From: Ampelocalamus luodianensis
Lineage: Eukaryota; Streptophyta; Magnoliopsida; Poales; Poaceae
Direction: 5' to 3'
Assembly (NCBI GenBank): GCA_036346255.1
Contig: CM070632.1
Span: 52,650,896 to 52,714,895, forward strand
DNA length: 64,000 nucleotides
Of the stretch, positions 37,101-46,490 are shown one piece after another; position 1 is the first letter of the stretch; the number at the start of each line of letters is the position of its first letter. Under the pieces are notes generated by a model. That model was not told the DNA's origin. It saw only the letters and a program-made list of their open reading frames with translations, and searched no databases. The position numbers were made by a program, and so were the translations under genes.

Positions 37101-37785
37101 GCAGCTCCCGGAAGAGCCTGATCCGGCCATCGATCTTGAAGAACTTGCCCGACACGGCGCGGCACATCAGGTCGGTCGTGAAGGAGTAGAGCAGCTCGCT
37201 CATGTCCACGGTCTCGCTCGCCGCGGCCGCCTCGGCTATCTTTGCCATGTTCAGCCGCACCTCCTCCTCGCGGCCGGGGCGGTAGGACCGCACCTTCTTG
37301 ACGGTGAGGAGGTGCGTGGTGAGCAGCTTCTTGGCCTGCCGCCAGTGCTCGCCGTAGACGGCGAAGGCGATGTCGAGGGAGCCGGTGAGGAGAGCGTTGG
37401 CGGTCGTGGATGGCGGCCGCGAGGCGAACATGTGGTCGTGGGTGCGCATGACGGCCTCGGCGGCGCCCGGGGACGAGACGACGAGGGTGGGCACGGAGCC
37501 GAGGTGGATGAGCATGTAGTCGCGGGCGCCGTACTTGTCGGCGAGGTTGCGGAGGTTGACGTGAGGGAGGAAGCCAACGAGGTGAAGGTGCCCTATGATG
37601 GGCAGCCGTGGAGGGGAAGGAGGGAGACGATGACCATGGCTTGGCCGTGCTTTGACACTACAAGTACTTGATATTACCAAGTGTAGCAGTACGACAAGGA
37701 GAGGGAAGAGCAAGAGAAGCAACGCCTGTGGAGGCGTCTCGTGCATGAGTTGCTGTACCAGGTGAGCTTGAGCAGCCATAGCCAT
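34134..37785 (-). CDS. P450-2: CYP71-clan cytochrome P450, two exons
   Basis: Exon 1 is 37785-36841 (315 codons); exon 2 is 34757-34134 (207 codons plus stop), giving 522 residues. The intron (36840-34758) has GTAAGT and GCAG ends in phase 0, at the same codon position as in P450-1. A Met 14 codons upstream (37827) is possible, but 37785 has an ideal context (GCCACCATGGC) and aligns with the P450-1 start. Features are an N-terminal anchor, LPPSPPRLPIIG, WRQAKK, GGTDTS in helix I, KETLR (377-381), FKPERF and haem loop FGAGRRMCPG with Cys464. It is a close paralogue of P450-1 across its length. Function is as for P450-1: an ER mono-oxygenase, CYP71C / indole-2-monooxygenase-like by appearance. 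No lesion seen. Confidence 0.9.
34859..36383 (+). mobile_element. Non-autonomous Helitron in the P450-2 intron
   Basis: The element starts TCTATATCTATACTAATT after an A at 34858. It carries the CACGTTAATCG block near its 5' end and ends with a hairpin (CCGT / ACGG around 36354-36370), TTTGATGAATAG and then T. Length is 1525 bp. The last four bases are ATAG where CTAG is usual. Orientation is opposite to the host gene and to the Helitron in P450-1, so it is a separate insertion. There is no Rep/helicase coding. Confidence 0.75.
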
Positions 37786-37866
37786 GGTGGCTTGTTGCAC
37801 GGTACACGTAAAACTCGTTGGTTTCAAGTTCTTCGATCTGTGCTGAAGTGCTGCTCGTATTGCATG

Positions 37867-37874
37867 CTTTTATA
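37867..37874 (-). promoter_or_regulatory. TATA box of P450-2
   Basis: TATAAAAG on the minus strand, 82 bp upstream of the chosen start, inside CAGCTATAAAAGCATGC, which is identical to the P450-1 core promoter. The match supports both starts and a shared promoter origin. Confidence 0.7.
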
Positions 37875-37884
37875 GCTGAGATGA

Positions 37885-38703
37885 GAGAGAGACAGGGCCA
37901 TGCATGCATGCATGTAAATTAAAAACGTACTGCTCCTTCCGATTACAAACGAAAAGAGCGTAATTTTGGACATTTACACGGTTCCTAAAACACAATTTAT
38001 ACCACTAATTTCTGTTATAACGTATTTATAAAACGTAACAAAATTATACTTTTATAAAAGTACTTTTCGAGATAAATCCATACATATCATTTTCAGACGT
38101 TCAATTTAAATATTGAGAAAGATATTGATAGCTAAAATTTAGAAAATTTGACTCTACGTATCTCAATGCGATATTCTTTACATGATAGCTAAAGTTTAGA
38201 AAATTTGACTGCACGTATCTCAAACCGATATTTTTTATCACCCAACTGGAGGGAGTAGTATATGTCCTTGTCATGGGAGATACAAGGCATGGGTGCTAAT
38301 CTGCAAGGAGATACAAGGGATTTACGAGAGATCCCAGGTTGGGCGGAATCTATCAATGGCAGATGGATTATTACAAGAGTAGATAAGTAGCTAAATGAAA
38401 GACAGAAGGTTCCTTGGAGTTGTCAATGAGGATTAATTAATTAAGAAGTAAGATTCTTTTTTGAAGAGAGAAAAATTAAGAACCTGAGTTAGCTAGGTTT
38501 CGTGCATTGTAATGTCCACGTCTCCAAAATAAGATATATGTGCGTTGTACTAAAGATAGTGAAATATGATATATAAAGTCGCCAAGCTAAAAGCTTAATT
38601 TGTTTTTGTTTAGTTAGACGAAAGTTAATTGCGTTCAACTGGTACGTGGTTTTTTCAACTCGCACTCAGCAGAGAGCACATAGAGTATATATCAACGTAC
38701 GTA
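37885..38703. other. P450-2 upstream region
   Basis: AT-rich non-coding sequence. A phrase around GATAGCTAAA(A/G)TTTAGAAAATTTGAC is repeated at about 38129 and 38187. It probably contains distal regulatory DNA of P450-2, but no specific site can be named. Confidence 0.4.
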
Positions 38704-38878
38704 TATAGTACAAGGGAGGAGTCCATATATACGTACGCGCGTACGTATACCGATGGATCATGCATGCGTGCAGGCTGACGATGCTGTTCCCCCGCAGCAA
38801 AACACAAAAAATGGCTTTGACGCCAGCGATCGAGTTTATCAGACGACGAGATCAGCTAGCCGCCTCTCCTCGCTTTTC
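38704..38878. repeat. Copy B of the P450-upstream block
   Basis: The partner of 19114-19275, without the short deletion. It lies 0.9 kb upstream of P450-2. A third, shorter copy is at 42238-42324. Confidence 0.85.
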
Positions 38879-39144
38879 ACACCGTCCGGCGGCGAACGAC
38901 ATTTATTTTCTTTTCCCGTTGCGTCGCAGTGTGTCTGAGTCTCAGTGTATGTATGACTAGACTAGACATTGTCCAACTAGCTACATAGATGTGGAGAATC
39001 ACCAACCAGCAAATTGGTCGGGGGACACCGACAATTACCAATGTGACTGGCGAGAAGACGGCTTTTGGCACATTTGACAACTTATGATAGTTGACTAACA
39101 GACACGAAGGTTCAAGGCTCTCTTAGCGAATGTGCATGAACATT

Positions 39145-39593
39145 AGAGGCGCCTTTAGCGATATTAACTACCACCCTTTCAAATACTATAAAGTGGGTAG
39201 TCCATGTTCTCCGTCACAAGAAGAGTATGTGATAAACTATATTCACTCATTAGTCACCATCATTACGATCATTCTGTAACATCTTTTGTATTCCTATACA
39301 AACACTTAGTGTGTCCACAGCAACACATGATCTTCATTTCATAGCGTTCTCACATTACAATCCCCAGTAAGTTTGATAGGGAACCCCGTGTTCCGATCAT
39401 CGACATACATGCTAACAGAAAAGTCAAGCACGTAATTTTTGTATGCTCTGACTTGTGTCGTGGAATTTAACCAATCCATCCAATTAGTTGACTAGTTTGA
39501 TCGCCGACCGTACGTCCTTCAATGAGTACATATCTACGCCATCCTAACATCTGTGGTCATAACTTATTGTGTAATGCTATCTTCAGAATATTA
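39145..39593. repeat. Tandem-duplicated segment, copy 1 (split by a CACTA element)
   Basis: The unit starts AGAGGCGCCTTTAGCG and ends at the CACTA insertion point (ATTA). It continues on the far side at 41165-41400 (AACCATGCAAAATCGAGG). The same unit, unsplit, is at 41591-42225. Copies differ by scattered substitutions and small indels. Confidence 0.88.
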
Positions 39594-41164
39594 CACTACT
39601 ACAAAACATGCAATAGTAGACACCTCATCACAGACGGTTAAAATGGGCTATGCGTGTTGGGTCTGTCGAGCCTATCACGCAGCGTTTGTAATACAAACCG
39701 TTTGTGATACTCAGTATCATAGACGGTTCTATTAAAGAACCGTCTCTGATAGTATCACAGACGGTTCTATTAAAAAACCGTCTGTGATAATCTGCAGTAT
39801 CATAGACGGTTCTATTAAAGAACCGTCTCTGATAGTATCATAGACGGTTCTATTAAAAAACCGTCTGTGATAATCTGCCGTATCACAGACGGTTTTTTAA
39901 TAGAATAAATCGTGATACTATCGAGACGGTTCTTTAATAGAACCGTCTATGATCTGCAGATTATCATGCACGGTTTTTAATAGAACTGTCAGGATACTAT
40001 CACGACAGTTCGTATCACGAACCGCTGCGTGATAGTACCTCATCATAGACGGTTGGTAATACGAGCCGTCTATGATATGTGATTCACAACGCGGGAGTTC
40101 GAAAATTTTGAATGCGTGTGCGGGAGTAGCAGGAGTACTCTTTATATATTAATAAGGACTCGCTGAGGGCACTTGCTTCCCGAGGAGTACTCCCAAGGTG
40201 ACATCCTCTCACCACCTCGTGCCCTCGCCTCCTTGCTTCCCGAGGAGCCCTCTCCGCCGCAAACCCTACTCCCCAGGTACGGCCTCGCCGCCTCTCGCCG
40301 GCTCGTTTGATCCAGGTCTCCTCTCCTCTCGTCTTTGGGATCCGTGAGAAGCGCTGCGTCTTATTCTTGCGGTGGTGAAGTGGCCCATTTGGTTCGATTC
40401 GGAATCTTTGAGGTCACGGTGACTTGTTGTTAGTTCTCACTGCAAAGTTTGGGTGTTGGTGAGTGCAATGCGGGTGCTTGGGTGAACTGGGCTTTGGGGA
40501 GTTTGTGCGGGTGGATGGAAGGAGGATGCAGGGAAGGCGCACTGTCAATTCAACCGGCGCATCATGGAGGCCGATGCGCCGCGGCGCGTGTACCGGGCAC
40601 AGAAAGGAGCAATGTAATGACTTCTTGCTTCTGTTTGGTTTGTGATTCTGCAATACTAGTAGGATCAGAAATTAGGAACAAAATCCGTGCTTTCGTAACT
40701 CTGTTAACTAGTGTTAATACATAGTGCCATGAGTTGTTGGAATCTTAGTGTTAATACATAGTACCATGCGTGCGCGGGAGTAGCGGAGAAGCCACCTTGG
40801 GAGTACTCCTCCTCTCGCCGCTCGTCCTCCCCGAAGGCGGCAGCGTCTCCCCATCGGCTCTCCTCCCGGCGGAGGCGGACGACCAAGGAATACATTTAGT
40901 ATTTTTTGCGGTTGAAAAAACTATCACGACGGTTACGAACAAGAACCGTCGTGATAGTAATATCACTGACGGTTGGAAATAGAACCGTGCGTGATAACTA
41001 CTATCACGACGGTTCTACTTTCGAACCGTCGTGATATTCGTATCCGACGGTTTTGAACCGTGCGTGATAATGTCTATTATCACGAGCGAACTTTTGAGAC
41101 GGTTCGGAAAACCGTCTGTGATGACGGTTCCGAACCGTCTGTGATGACGTTTTTTGTAGTAGTG
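39594..41164. mobile_element. Non-autonomous CACTA element, 1571 bp, TSD TTA, with captured DNA
   Basis: The termini are a 13-bp perfect inverted repeat, CACTACTACAAAA. The 3-bp TSD is TTA (39591-39593 and 41165-41167). The arms are filled with direct and inverted copies of a subterminal motif (ATCACAGACGGTTC and AACCGTCTGTGAT). The centre (about 40090-40900) is different: it is GC-rich, looks like a 5' untranslated exon with a CCCCAG/GTACGG donor near 40278, and contains two copies of TTGCTTCCCGAGGAG. That centre is probably captured host gene sequence. No transposase is encoded. Confidence 0.9.
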
Positions 41165-41402
41165 TTAAACCATGCAAAATCGAGGTGGGGAATGGATTTG
41201 AGACCAAATGGATTGGGTCCAGTCGGTAGTAATTGACAGGGCAGGTGGAGGCATTCTCATCTATGCGGAAAGACATAGTCAAGTACGGGCCTGAATATGT
41301 ATAAAAGAGATTAAATGGTATATCTTTAAATATGATCACTTTTCAGTGGCATATTTTAAAGAAAAAACTCTTTAGTGACATATCTTCAAATACCATTTAT
41401 TT

Positions 41403-41588
41403 GGGCGGTCGGCCCTTATGTTGTAAATGATGTAATCATTTAAGTTATGTACCATACTTTGTTTTATTCAGTATGTATGAATTTATGGATGCGATTATCA
41501 ATGTTGTGGATGTGTGTACTAGCCACTGATCATGGGACTAGTATGGTACACACACAAGGGCTTTGGTTATTCAAAGCCCGAGATCCGA
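41403..41588 (+). mobile_element. LTR 3'-end remnant at a duplication junction
   Basis: The phrases GGTCGGCCC, TGTATGAATTTATGGATG, TGTGTACTAGCCACTGATC and the final CCGACA resemble the last 300 bp of the solo LTR at 12393-17455 (GATCGGTCC, TGTATGGATGTGATTGCAAT, TTAGCCACTGATCC) and the CCCGACA end of the one at 59649-62945. It lies exactly between copy 1 and copy 2 of the tandem duplication. Confidence 0.6.
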
Positions 41589-41590
41589 CA

Positions 41591-42225
41591 AGAGACGCCT
41601 TTAGCGGCATTAACTGCCACTTCTTCAAATACTATAAAGTGGGTAGTCCATGTTCTCTGTAACAAGAAGAGTGTGTGATAAACTGTATTCACTCATTAGT
41701 CACGATCATTACGATCATTCTGTAACATCTTTTGTATTCCTATACAAATACTAAGTGTGTCCAAAGCAACACTTGATCTTCATTTGATAGCGTTCTCACA
41801 TAACAATCCCAAGTAAGTTCGATAGGGATCCTCGTGTTCCGATCATCGACATCCGTGCTCTGACAGAAAAGTCAAGCACGCAATTATTGTATGCTCTGAC
41901 TTGTGTTGTGGAATTTAACCAATCCATCCAATTAGTTGATTAGTTTGATCACCGACCGTACGTCCTTCAATGAGAGTAACATCTGTGGTCATAACTTGTT
42001 ATGTACACCGTGCTATCTTTAGAACATTAAACTATACAAAATCGAGGTAGGAAATGGATTTGAGATCGAACAGACTGGGTCCGATTGGTAGTAATAACAT
42101 AGTCAAGTACGGCGTCTGAATACGTACAAAAGTAATATAAATGATATATAATTGTATAGCTTCAAATATGATCACTCTTCAATGACATGTTTCAAAGAAA
42201 AAACTCTTTCATGATATATTTGAAA
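41591..42225. repeat. Tandem-duplicated segment, copy 2 (unsplit)
   Basis: The sister of 39145-39593 plus 41165-41400. At 42027-42029 it keeps a single TTA where copy 1 has the CACTA element, so it is the natural empty site. Confidence 0.88.
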
Positions 42226-42237
42226 ATCGTGCGTGTA

Positions 42238-42324
42238 CATACCGATCGATCATAAATTGGCTTTGACGCCAGCGATCGATTTTATCAGACGTCGAGATCA
42301 GCTAGCCGCCTCTCCTTGCTTTTC
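42238..42324. repeat. Copy C of the P450-upstream block (partial)
   Basis: CATACCGATCGATCAT, then GGCTTTGACGCCAGCGATCG and CAGCTAGCCGCCTCTCC match 38745-38875, with an internal deletion. It follows directly after copy 2 of the tandem segment. Confidence 0.8.
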
Positions 42325-43190
42325 TCGTTGCGTCGCTTGCGGATAAGAGAAATGCATGCATGCATGCATGCATGTGCTGGTAAATTGGTAATGGATGTGT
42401 CTCAGTGTGTATGTATGGCTAGTGCAGTTGCCGTGTAACGTACGTGTACAGTACATGCTTTGACATGCATGCATATATATATACACGAACGTACTTGCTG
42501 GAGTACATGGAGATGAGATGAGCCAGATTTCTTTTGTTGAATTAAACCAAGGAATAATCAATGGAGCAGTACGTTTAATTTGACATCAACCGTTATCCAA
42601 CTACTGCACCAGCTGATCGTTATTGCACATACGACGACAAAAGGTATTAATCATGCGCTGTGTAATGGATGTGTCTCAGTTGTTATTCCACGTTCGTGCG
42701 CTGTGTTTATTATACAACGTAGTTAATATGTGCTGTTATTTTTGAGATAACCGTATATATTAAATTTTTATTTCTGATATAACTGCAAGACAACGTGGGA
42801 AGATATGTTTCTAACAATAACTACACTTAAACGTATGTTGCATCGAACGACAAGGTGTCTCTTGACATGAACAATTGTCATCCTTTCATGCGCTATATAA
42901 GAAGTAAAGTTGGTTGACAGAGAGAGGAGGATCGGGTGATTAGACGATTAGAGGATCAAGCGAACAAGAGATTCGATAGCTAAAACAAAAGACGGAAGTC
43001 ATCAAGCCCTAGTGTTTGTGATTTCCTTCTTGTTGAAAACACAATCAATACAGCAACACAGGAGTAGGGTTATTATTCTCTCAGGAGAAAATCTGAACCT
43101 GTATAAAATCATGTGTCCATTTCTGTGTGGTTTTGTTCTAGGAGAGTCCCCAACATTCATTCATAAGATCGATACCAATCCATTGACAAT
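42325..43190. other. Intergenic sequence, no gene seen
   Basis: Contains a (GCAT)n run at 42355-42373 and otherwise AT-rich DNA. From 42890 there is a promoter- or leader-like stretch (CGCTATATAAGAAGTAAAG, then purine-rich GAGAGAGGAGG) without a following coding frame; this could be the leader of a decayed retroelement LTR. Confidence 0.4.
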
Positions 43191-43442
43191 TACGTAGTTC
43201 TTTTCACACATATCAACTACCGAAAAACGCCTATAGAGAGTTGGAATGTGTCTCAAAAAAATATCTTTACATAACATAATCTTTAGGAAAATTAGAGAGT
43301 CTAAAAAACGTCTCAATAAGATAAAATTATGTATGTCTCGAAAATGTTTCAAAACCGTCTCTAGTAAAGTGTCTCTAAAAAGCGCCTCTAGCTATATAAC
43401 ATTTTATTTTAGAGACAAATTAAAAAAGGGTCGCTAGAAAAA

Positions 43443-43622
43443 GGCAAATTTTGAAATATGCAATTCCTCAGTTTGTGGTTTTGAAATATACCACTCCTCA
43501 GTTTTTTCTTTGAAATATGTCACTCCTCAGTACAAAGAAGAGTGACATATTTCAAATAAAAAACTGAGGAGTGACATATTTCAAAACCATAAACTGAGGA
43601 GTGGCATATTTCAAAATATACC
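43443..43622. mobile_element. Foldback MITE, 180 bp, TSD CTAGAAAAA
   Basis: The two halves are near-perfect inverted repeats around 43533, each with about three copies of a TTTGAAATATGNCACTCCTC motif. The ends are GGCAAATTTTGAAATATG and, inward from the right, GGTATATTTTGAAATATG. A 9-bp direct repeat CTAGAAAAA flanks it (43434-43442 and 43623-43631); a single copy sits at the matching place of the sister repeat (44782-44790). The 9-bp TSD fits a Mutator-type MITE. A transcript could fold into a hairpin of about 85 bp. Confidence 0.88.
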
Positions 43623-43744
43623 CTAGAAAAACATATCCAGGGTTTTCTTGTAGCGTGTCTAGCTTCTCAAGTAATTGCAACTGTTCTTCCATCGATCGAA
43701 TAGTAGTCGTCATGGACAAAAAAAAATACGAAAAAAAACGAGAG

Positions 43745-44026
43745 GAGAGCCTTGCTTGGGTGGCTAGTGGAGGTGGTTGTACCCCCAGCCCACCAGGGTT
43801 CAAACCCCAGGTTTGGCCCTACGTGTCTCATTTAGGAGGATTTCTTTCAGTGAGAGGTGACGTGCCCGTCGCAAGTGAGACGCCGGTGGTGACTTCGTTT
43901 TCTCTTCGTCAAGCTCCACTCGTCCAGTTTTCCGTAGACGTCGTGTGTGTGAGTGCGTGCGTGTGGTGGTGTGCGTGTGTGGACGTCTATGTGTTGTAAT
44001 GGTGTTTTTTTTTAAAAAAAAAGACA
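43745..44026 (+). mobile_element. tRNA-derived SINE, 282 bp
   Basis: An A-box-like TGGCTAGTGG (43761) and B-box GGTTCAAACC (43797-43806) form a Pol III promoter near the 5' end. A body with CTTTCAGTGAGAGGTGACG and CGCCGGTGGTGACTTCGT follows, then a GT-rich tail ending in T and A runs. A 14-bp TSD (AAAAAAAACGAGAG against AAAAAAAACAAGAG) flanks it. The sister repeat lacks it. The body resembles a SINE type common in grasses; the family name is not assigned. Confidence 0.8.
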
Positions 44027-44380
44027 AAAAAAAACAAGAGAGAAAGAAATAAAAATAGCGAAAAGAGAGAGGTAGAGAAATGTAATGTAATAAATAGTCG
44101 TGGTCAGGAGTTACACTCATCATCAGACTGTACTGGTGGTATGTGTAGGTAGATTTTATTTTCTGTTTTTTACAGAGAGGAGTGTGTGTAGGTAGATGTG
44201 CTACGTTTTCTTGTATTGGTTGGATGGGCGTTGTGGGCTGGACCCGTTGGATGAGCACTAGGCCGGATGAAAAGTTGGCCGCTCGGACCAGCAGTTGTTG
44301 GTAGGTGCACCCCACTAGCGCCTCCACTACCCTCCTCTCCCCTTCCCCGTCTCCCCATCCAAATCCTCACGGGGGAAGAG

Positions 44381-44619
44381 ATGGCGCCGGAGGCGGCGAG
44401 GTCGTGGGCGGTGTCCATCCTCTCGCTGGAGCTCGCCGCCGCCGCCGCCGGAGGCGACCCGCTCGTCACGCCCGCCACCACCGATGCGGTGCCCATCGTC
44501 GGCCTGCTCATCCTCGCCGTATGGTTCCGATCTGGCGGGAGCTCGCCGTCCAAGCCGGTCGCAAGCGCGTCACCATCTTCTTCGACACGCAGACCGGCAC
44601 CGCTGAGGGCTTCGCCAAG
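44381..44619 (+). pseudogene. NADPH-cytochrome P450 reductase, exon-1 fragment
   Basis: The frame from ATG 44381 reads an Ala-rich start (MAPEAARSWAVSILSLELAA), then a hydrophobic stretch (VPIVGLLILAVWF) like the CPR membrane anchor. After a frameshift a second frame reads RKRVTIFFDTQTGTAEGFAK, the FMN-binding loop of P450 reductases, where GTQTG is usual and the first Gly is Asp here. It stops at a plausible donor (AAG/GTCGTT); no later exon follows. CPR supplies electrons to all ER P450s, so its presence inside a P450 cluster is striking, but this copy is clearly dead: frameshifted, shortened between anchor and FMN loop, and limited to exon 1. It lies between two direct repeats, which suggests transposon-linked or duplication-linked capture. 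Confidence 0.8.
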
Positions 44620-44696
44620 GTCGTTGTCCGATCTGATCCGAAAGTTTGCGTGTTTTTTTAGCGGGAGTGTTTTGTTTCGATTTGGCTAAAAAAACG

Positions 44697-45095
44697 TCTT
44701 AAAATCGTCTCTAGCAAAGTGTCTCTAAAAGTGCCCCTAGCTATATAACATTTTATTTTATAGATAAATTAAAAAGAGTCTCTAGAAAAACATATCCACG
44801 GGGTTTTCTTGTAGCGCGTCTAGCTTCTCAAGTAATTGCAACTGCTCTTCCATCGATCGAATAGTAGTCGTCATGGTCCAAAGAAAAAACGAGAAAAATA
44901 GCGAAAAGAGAGATAGAAAAAGAAATGTAATGTAATAAATAGTCATGGTCAGGAGCTACACTCATCAGAGTAGACTGTACTAGTAGTATGTGCAGGTAGA
45001 TCCTTTTATTTTCTGTTTTTTAGAGAGAGGGGAGTGTACTGTGTAGGTAGATGGGCTACGTTTCTCGTTGGATGGGCGTCGTGGGCTGGGCCGGG
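44697..45095. repeat. Direct repeat copy 2 around the CPR fragment (no insertions)
   Basis: The sister of 43351-44250. It keeps the uninterrupted forms of both insertion sites (single CTAGAAAAA at 44782; uninterrupted AAAAAACGAGAAAAATAGCG near 44885). Confidence 0.85.
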
Positions 45096-45099
45096 CCGC

Positions 45100-45950
45100 C
45101 CACAACTTCTGTGTACTCGTTGGATGGCAAGCCGGCCGCTGGAGTCTAGCTTGGGCTCGAAACGTCGCCCGAATAGTTCATCGCTTTTGCTAGCGCACAG
45201 GCGACTGATTTTGGCTTAAATCGCAGGCGACTCGTGAGCCGTCGGATGTGTTCGAAGATTGGTGATGGCAACTTTTAACTTAAAAAAGTTCCATAATATT
45301 CTTTTCTATACAGTAATTGACATAAATTCAAATCAGTACATATGACTTCAAAGCTCGAGCATTTAATTCAAAATTTATATAAATTAGATAGAATTCTAGT
45401 TTCACATTTAATTTGATATATGATAAAGTCCAAATTTTCATAGGGTGTGAAACTTAGTTATGTGTCGAATGCGCGCACGGAGAAAAAAGCGATAGTTACT
45501 TAAGCTTTGTAATAAACGACAATAAAATATGTTTTCAAAAAAGATATAGTTACATATGCTTTGTAATAAAAGGCAGTAAAATACGTTTTCAGTAGTTTGA
45601 AAACGTAACTTTGAATCTTACAATCGCTACAAATTACTTAAGTGCCATCTTTATCCATTCACTCCTATCCATTCATGTTTCCTTCCGCCGTCTGTCTCCC
45701 TCAATCCTAGTTCGATTTCCTCCGCACCAACACAAACTGAAGAAGGCGAGCTGCACTTATTGAATGGTTCTGGCGACGGACTTCGCAAGCGTAGCGGCGG
45801 TAACTACCACAGTATGGTTATATATATTTTTTTTGAATTGTCGAATGGTTGTAAATACCTCTATAATTTTAATATTATGTAAGTATTTCTTAGTGGGACC
45901 GGCGTCCACCTCACTCAAGATACTGTGGGGGTGTGTGGGACCGGCGTCCG
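45100..45950. other. Intergenic sequence, no gene seen
   Basis: A GC-rich patch at 45080-45240 is followed by AT-rich DNA with a repeated phrase (ATAGTTAC(T/A)TA(A/T)GCTTTGTAATAAA at about 45492 and 45547). No coding frame carries family features. Confidence 0.4.
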
Positions 45951-45957
45951 TCTGTTG

Positions 45958-46490
45958 CGATGATATTTTTGCTCTGTGTCCCCCTTAGTCCTTGCACGTC
46001 GAACAATTTCAAATGAGCCATCAAACGCTGCCATCTTAGTTGTCAATGTCAGTGCTTGCCGTCAACAGCTCAACCAATACTAGGAAGGACCGCCCCTGTG
46101 TTGTCATGTCCTTATCACCAACCACGGAATAGCAGTCTTATATCTCACTCTAAAAGATTCGTATGATAGGTGACACTATTCTCACACTTATATATATATA
46201 TATATATATGCGCGTCTCAATTGAAGTTATCCGAAGATTGTATTTTTCTTCCGCCGTGCAAGTCCAACCCAACACTCACTCTAGGGGTCTAGGTACCCTT
46301 CTTCCACAGGGTTACACATTAACCAAACATATCAAGTCCTAATTAATAGCACAAGGTTAGTTATCAAATCCAGTAATTACGTGGTGATCCAGCATCATCA
46401 ACTTATTGATTGTCCTCCTCTAGTTACCAGCTCATGATGTTATCATAATAATATCCAGCACTAAGGTGATTGAAATGACAGTTTATCCAT
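45958..46490. repeat. Direct duplication flanking P450-3, left copy
   Basis: Matches 50458-51490 over nearly its whole length (for example GGAAGGACCGCCCCTGTGTT, AATTGAAGTTATCCGAAGAT, TCCAGCATCATCAACTTATT, ATCCAGCACTAAGGTGATTG). A short (TA)n stands where the right copy has an insertion tract. Confidence 0.9.

Larger units (their letters stand above)
43351..44250. repeat. Direct repeat copy 1 around the CPR fragment (with two insertions)
   Basis: The core sequence (CTCTAGCTATATAACATTTT; CTTCTCAAGTAATTGCAACT; CGATCGAATAGTAGTCGTCA; AATGTAATGTAATAAATAGT) is shared with 44697-45095. This copy is lengthened by a MITE (43443-43622) and a SINE (43745-44026). The phrase GGTTTTCTTGTAGCG resembles a worn CACTA terminus, and the multiplied GTCTCTA motif before it resembles subterminal repeats. 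Confidence 0.85.

Noticed and set aside
37786..37827. Upstream Met of P450-2 adding 14 residues
   Set aside because: The downstream ATG has an ideal Kozak context and aligns with P450-1; the extra residues are not anchor-like.
39700..41100. CRISPR-like array of spaced repeats (ACCGTCTGTGAT)
   Set aside because: Repeats occur in both orientations with variable spacing inside CACTA terminal arms; they are subterminal repeats.
44305..44661. An intact P450 reductase gene
   Set aside because: Anchor and FMN loop are in different frames, sequence between them is shortened, and no further exons follow.
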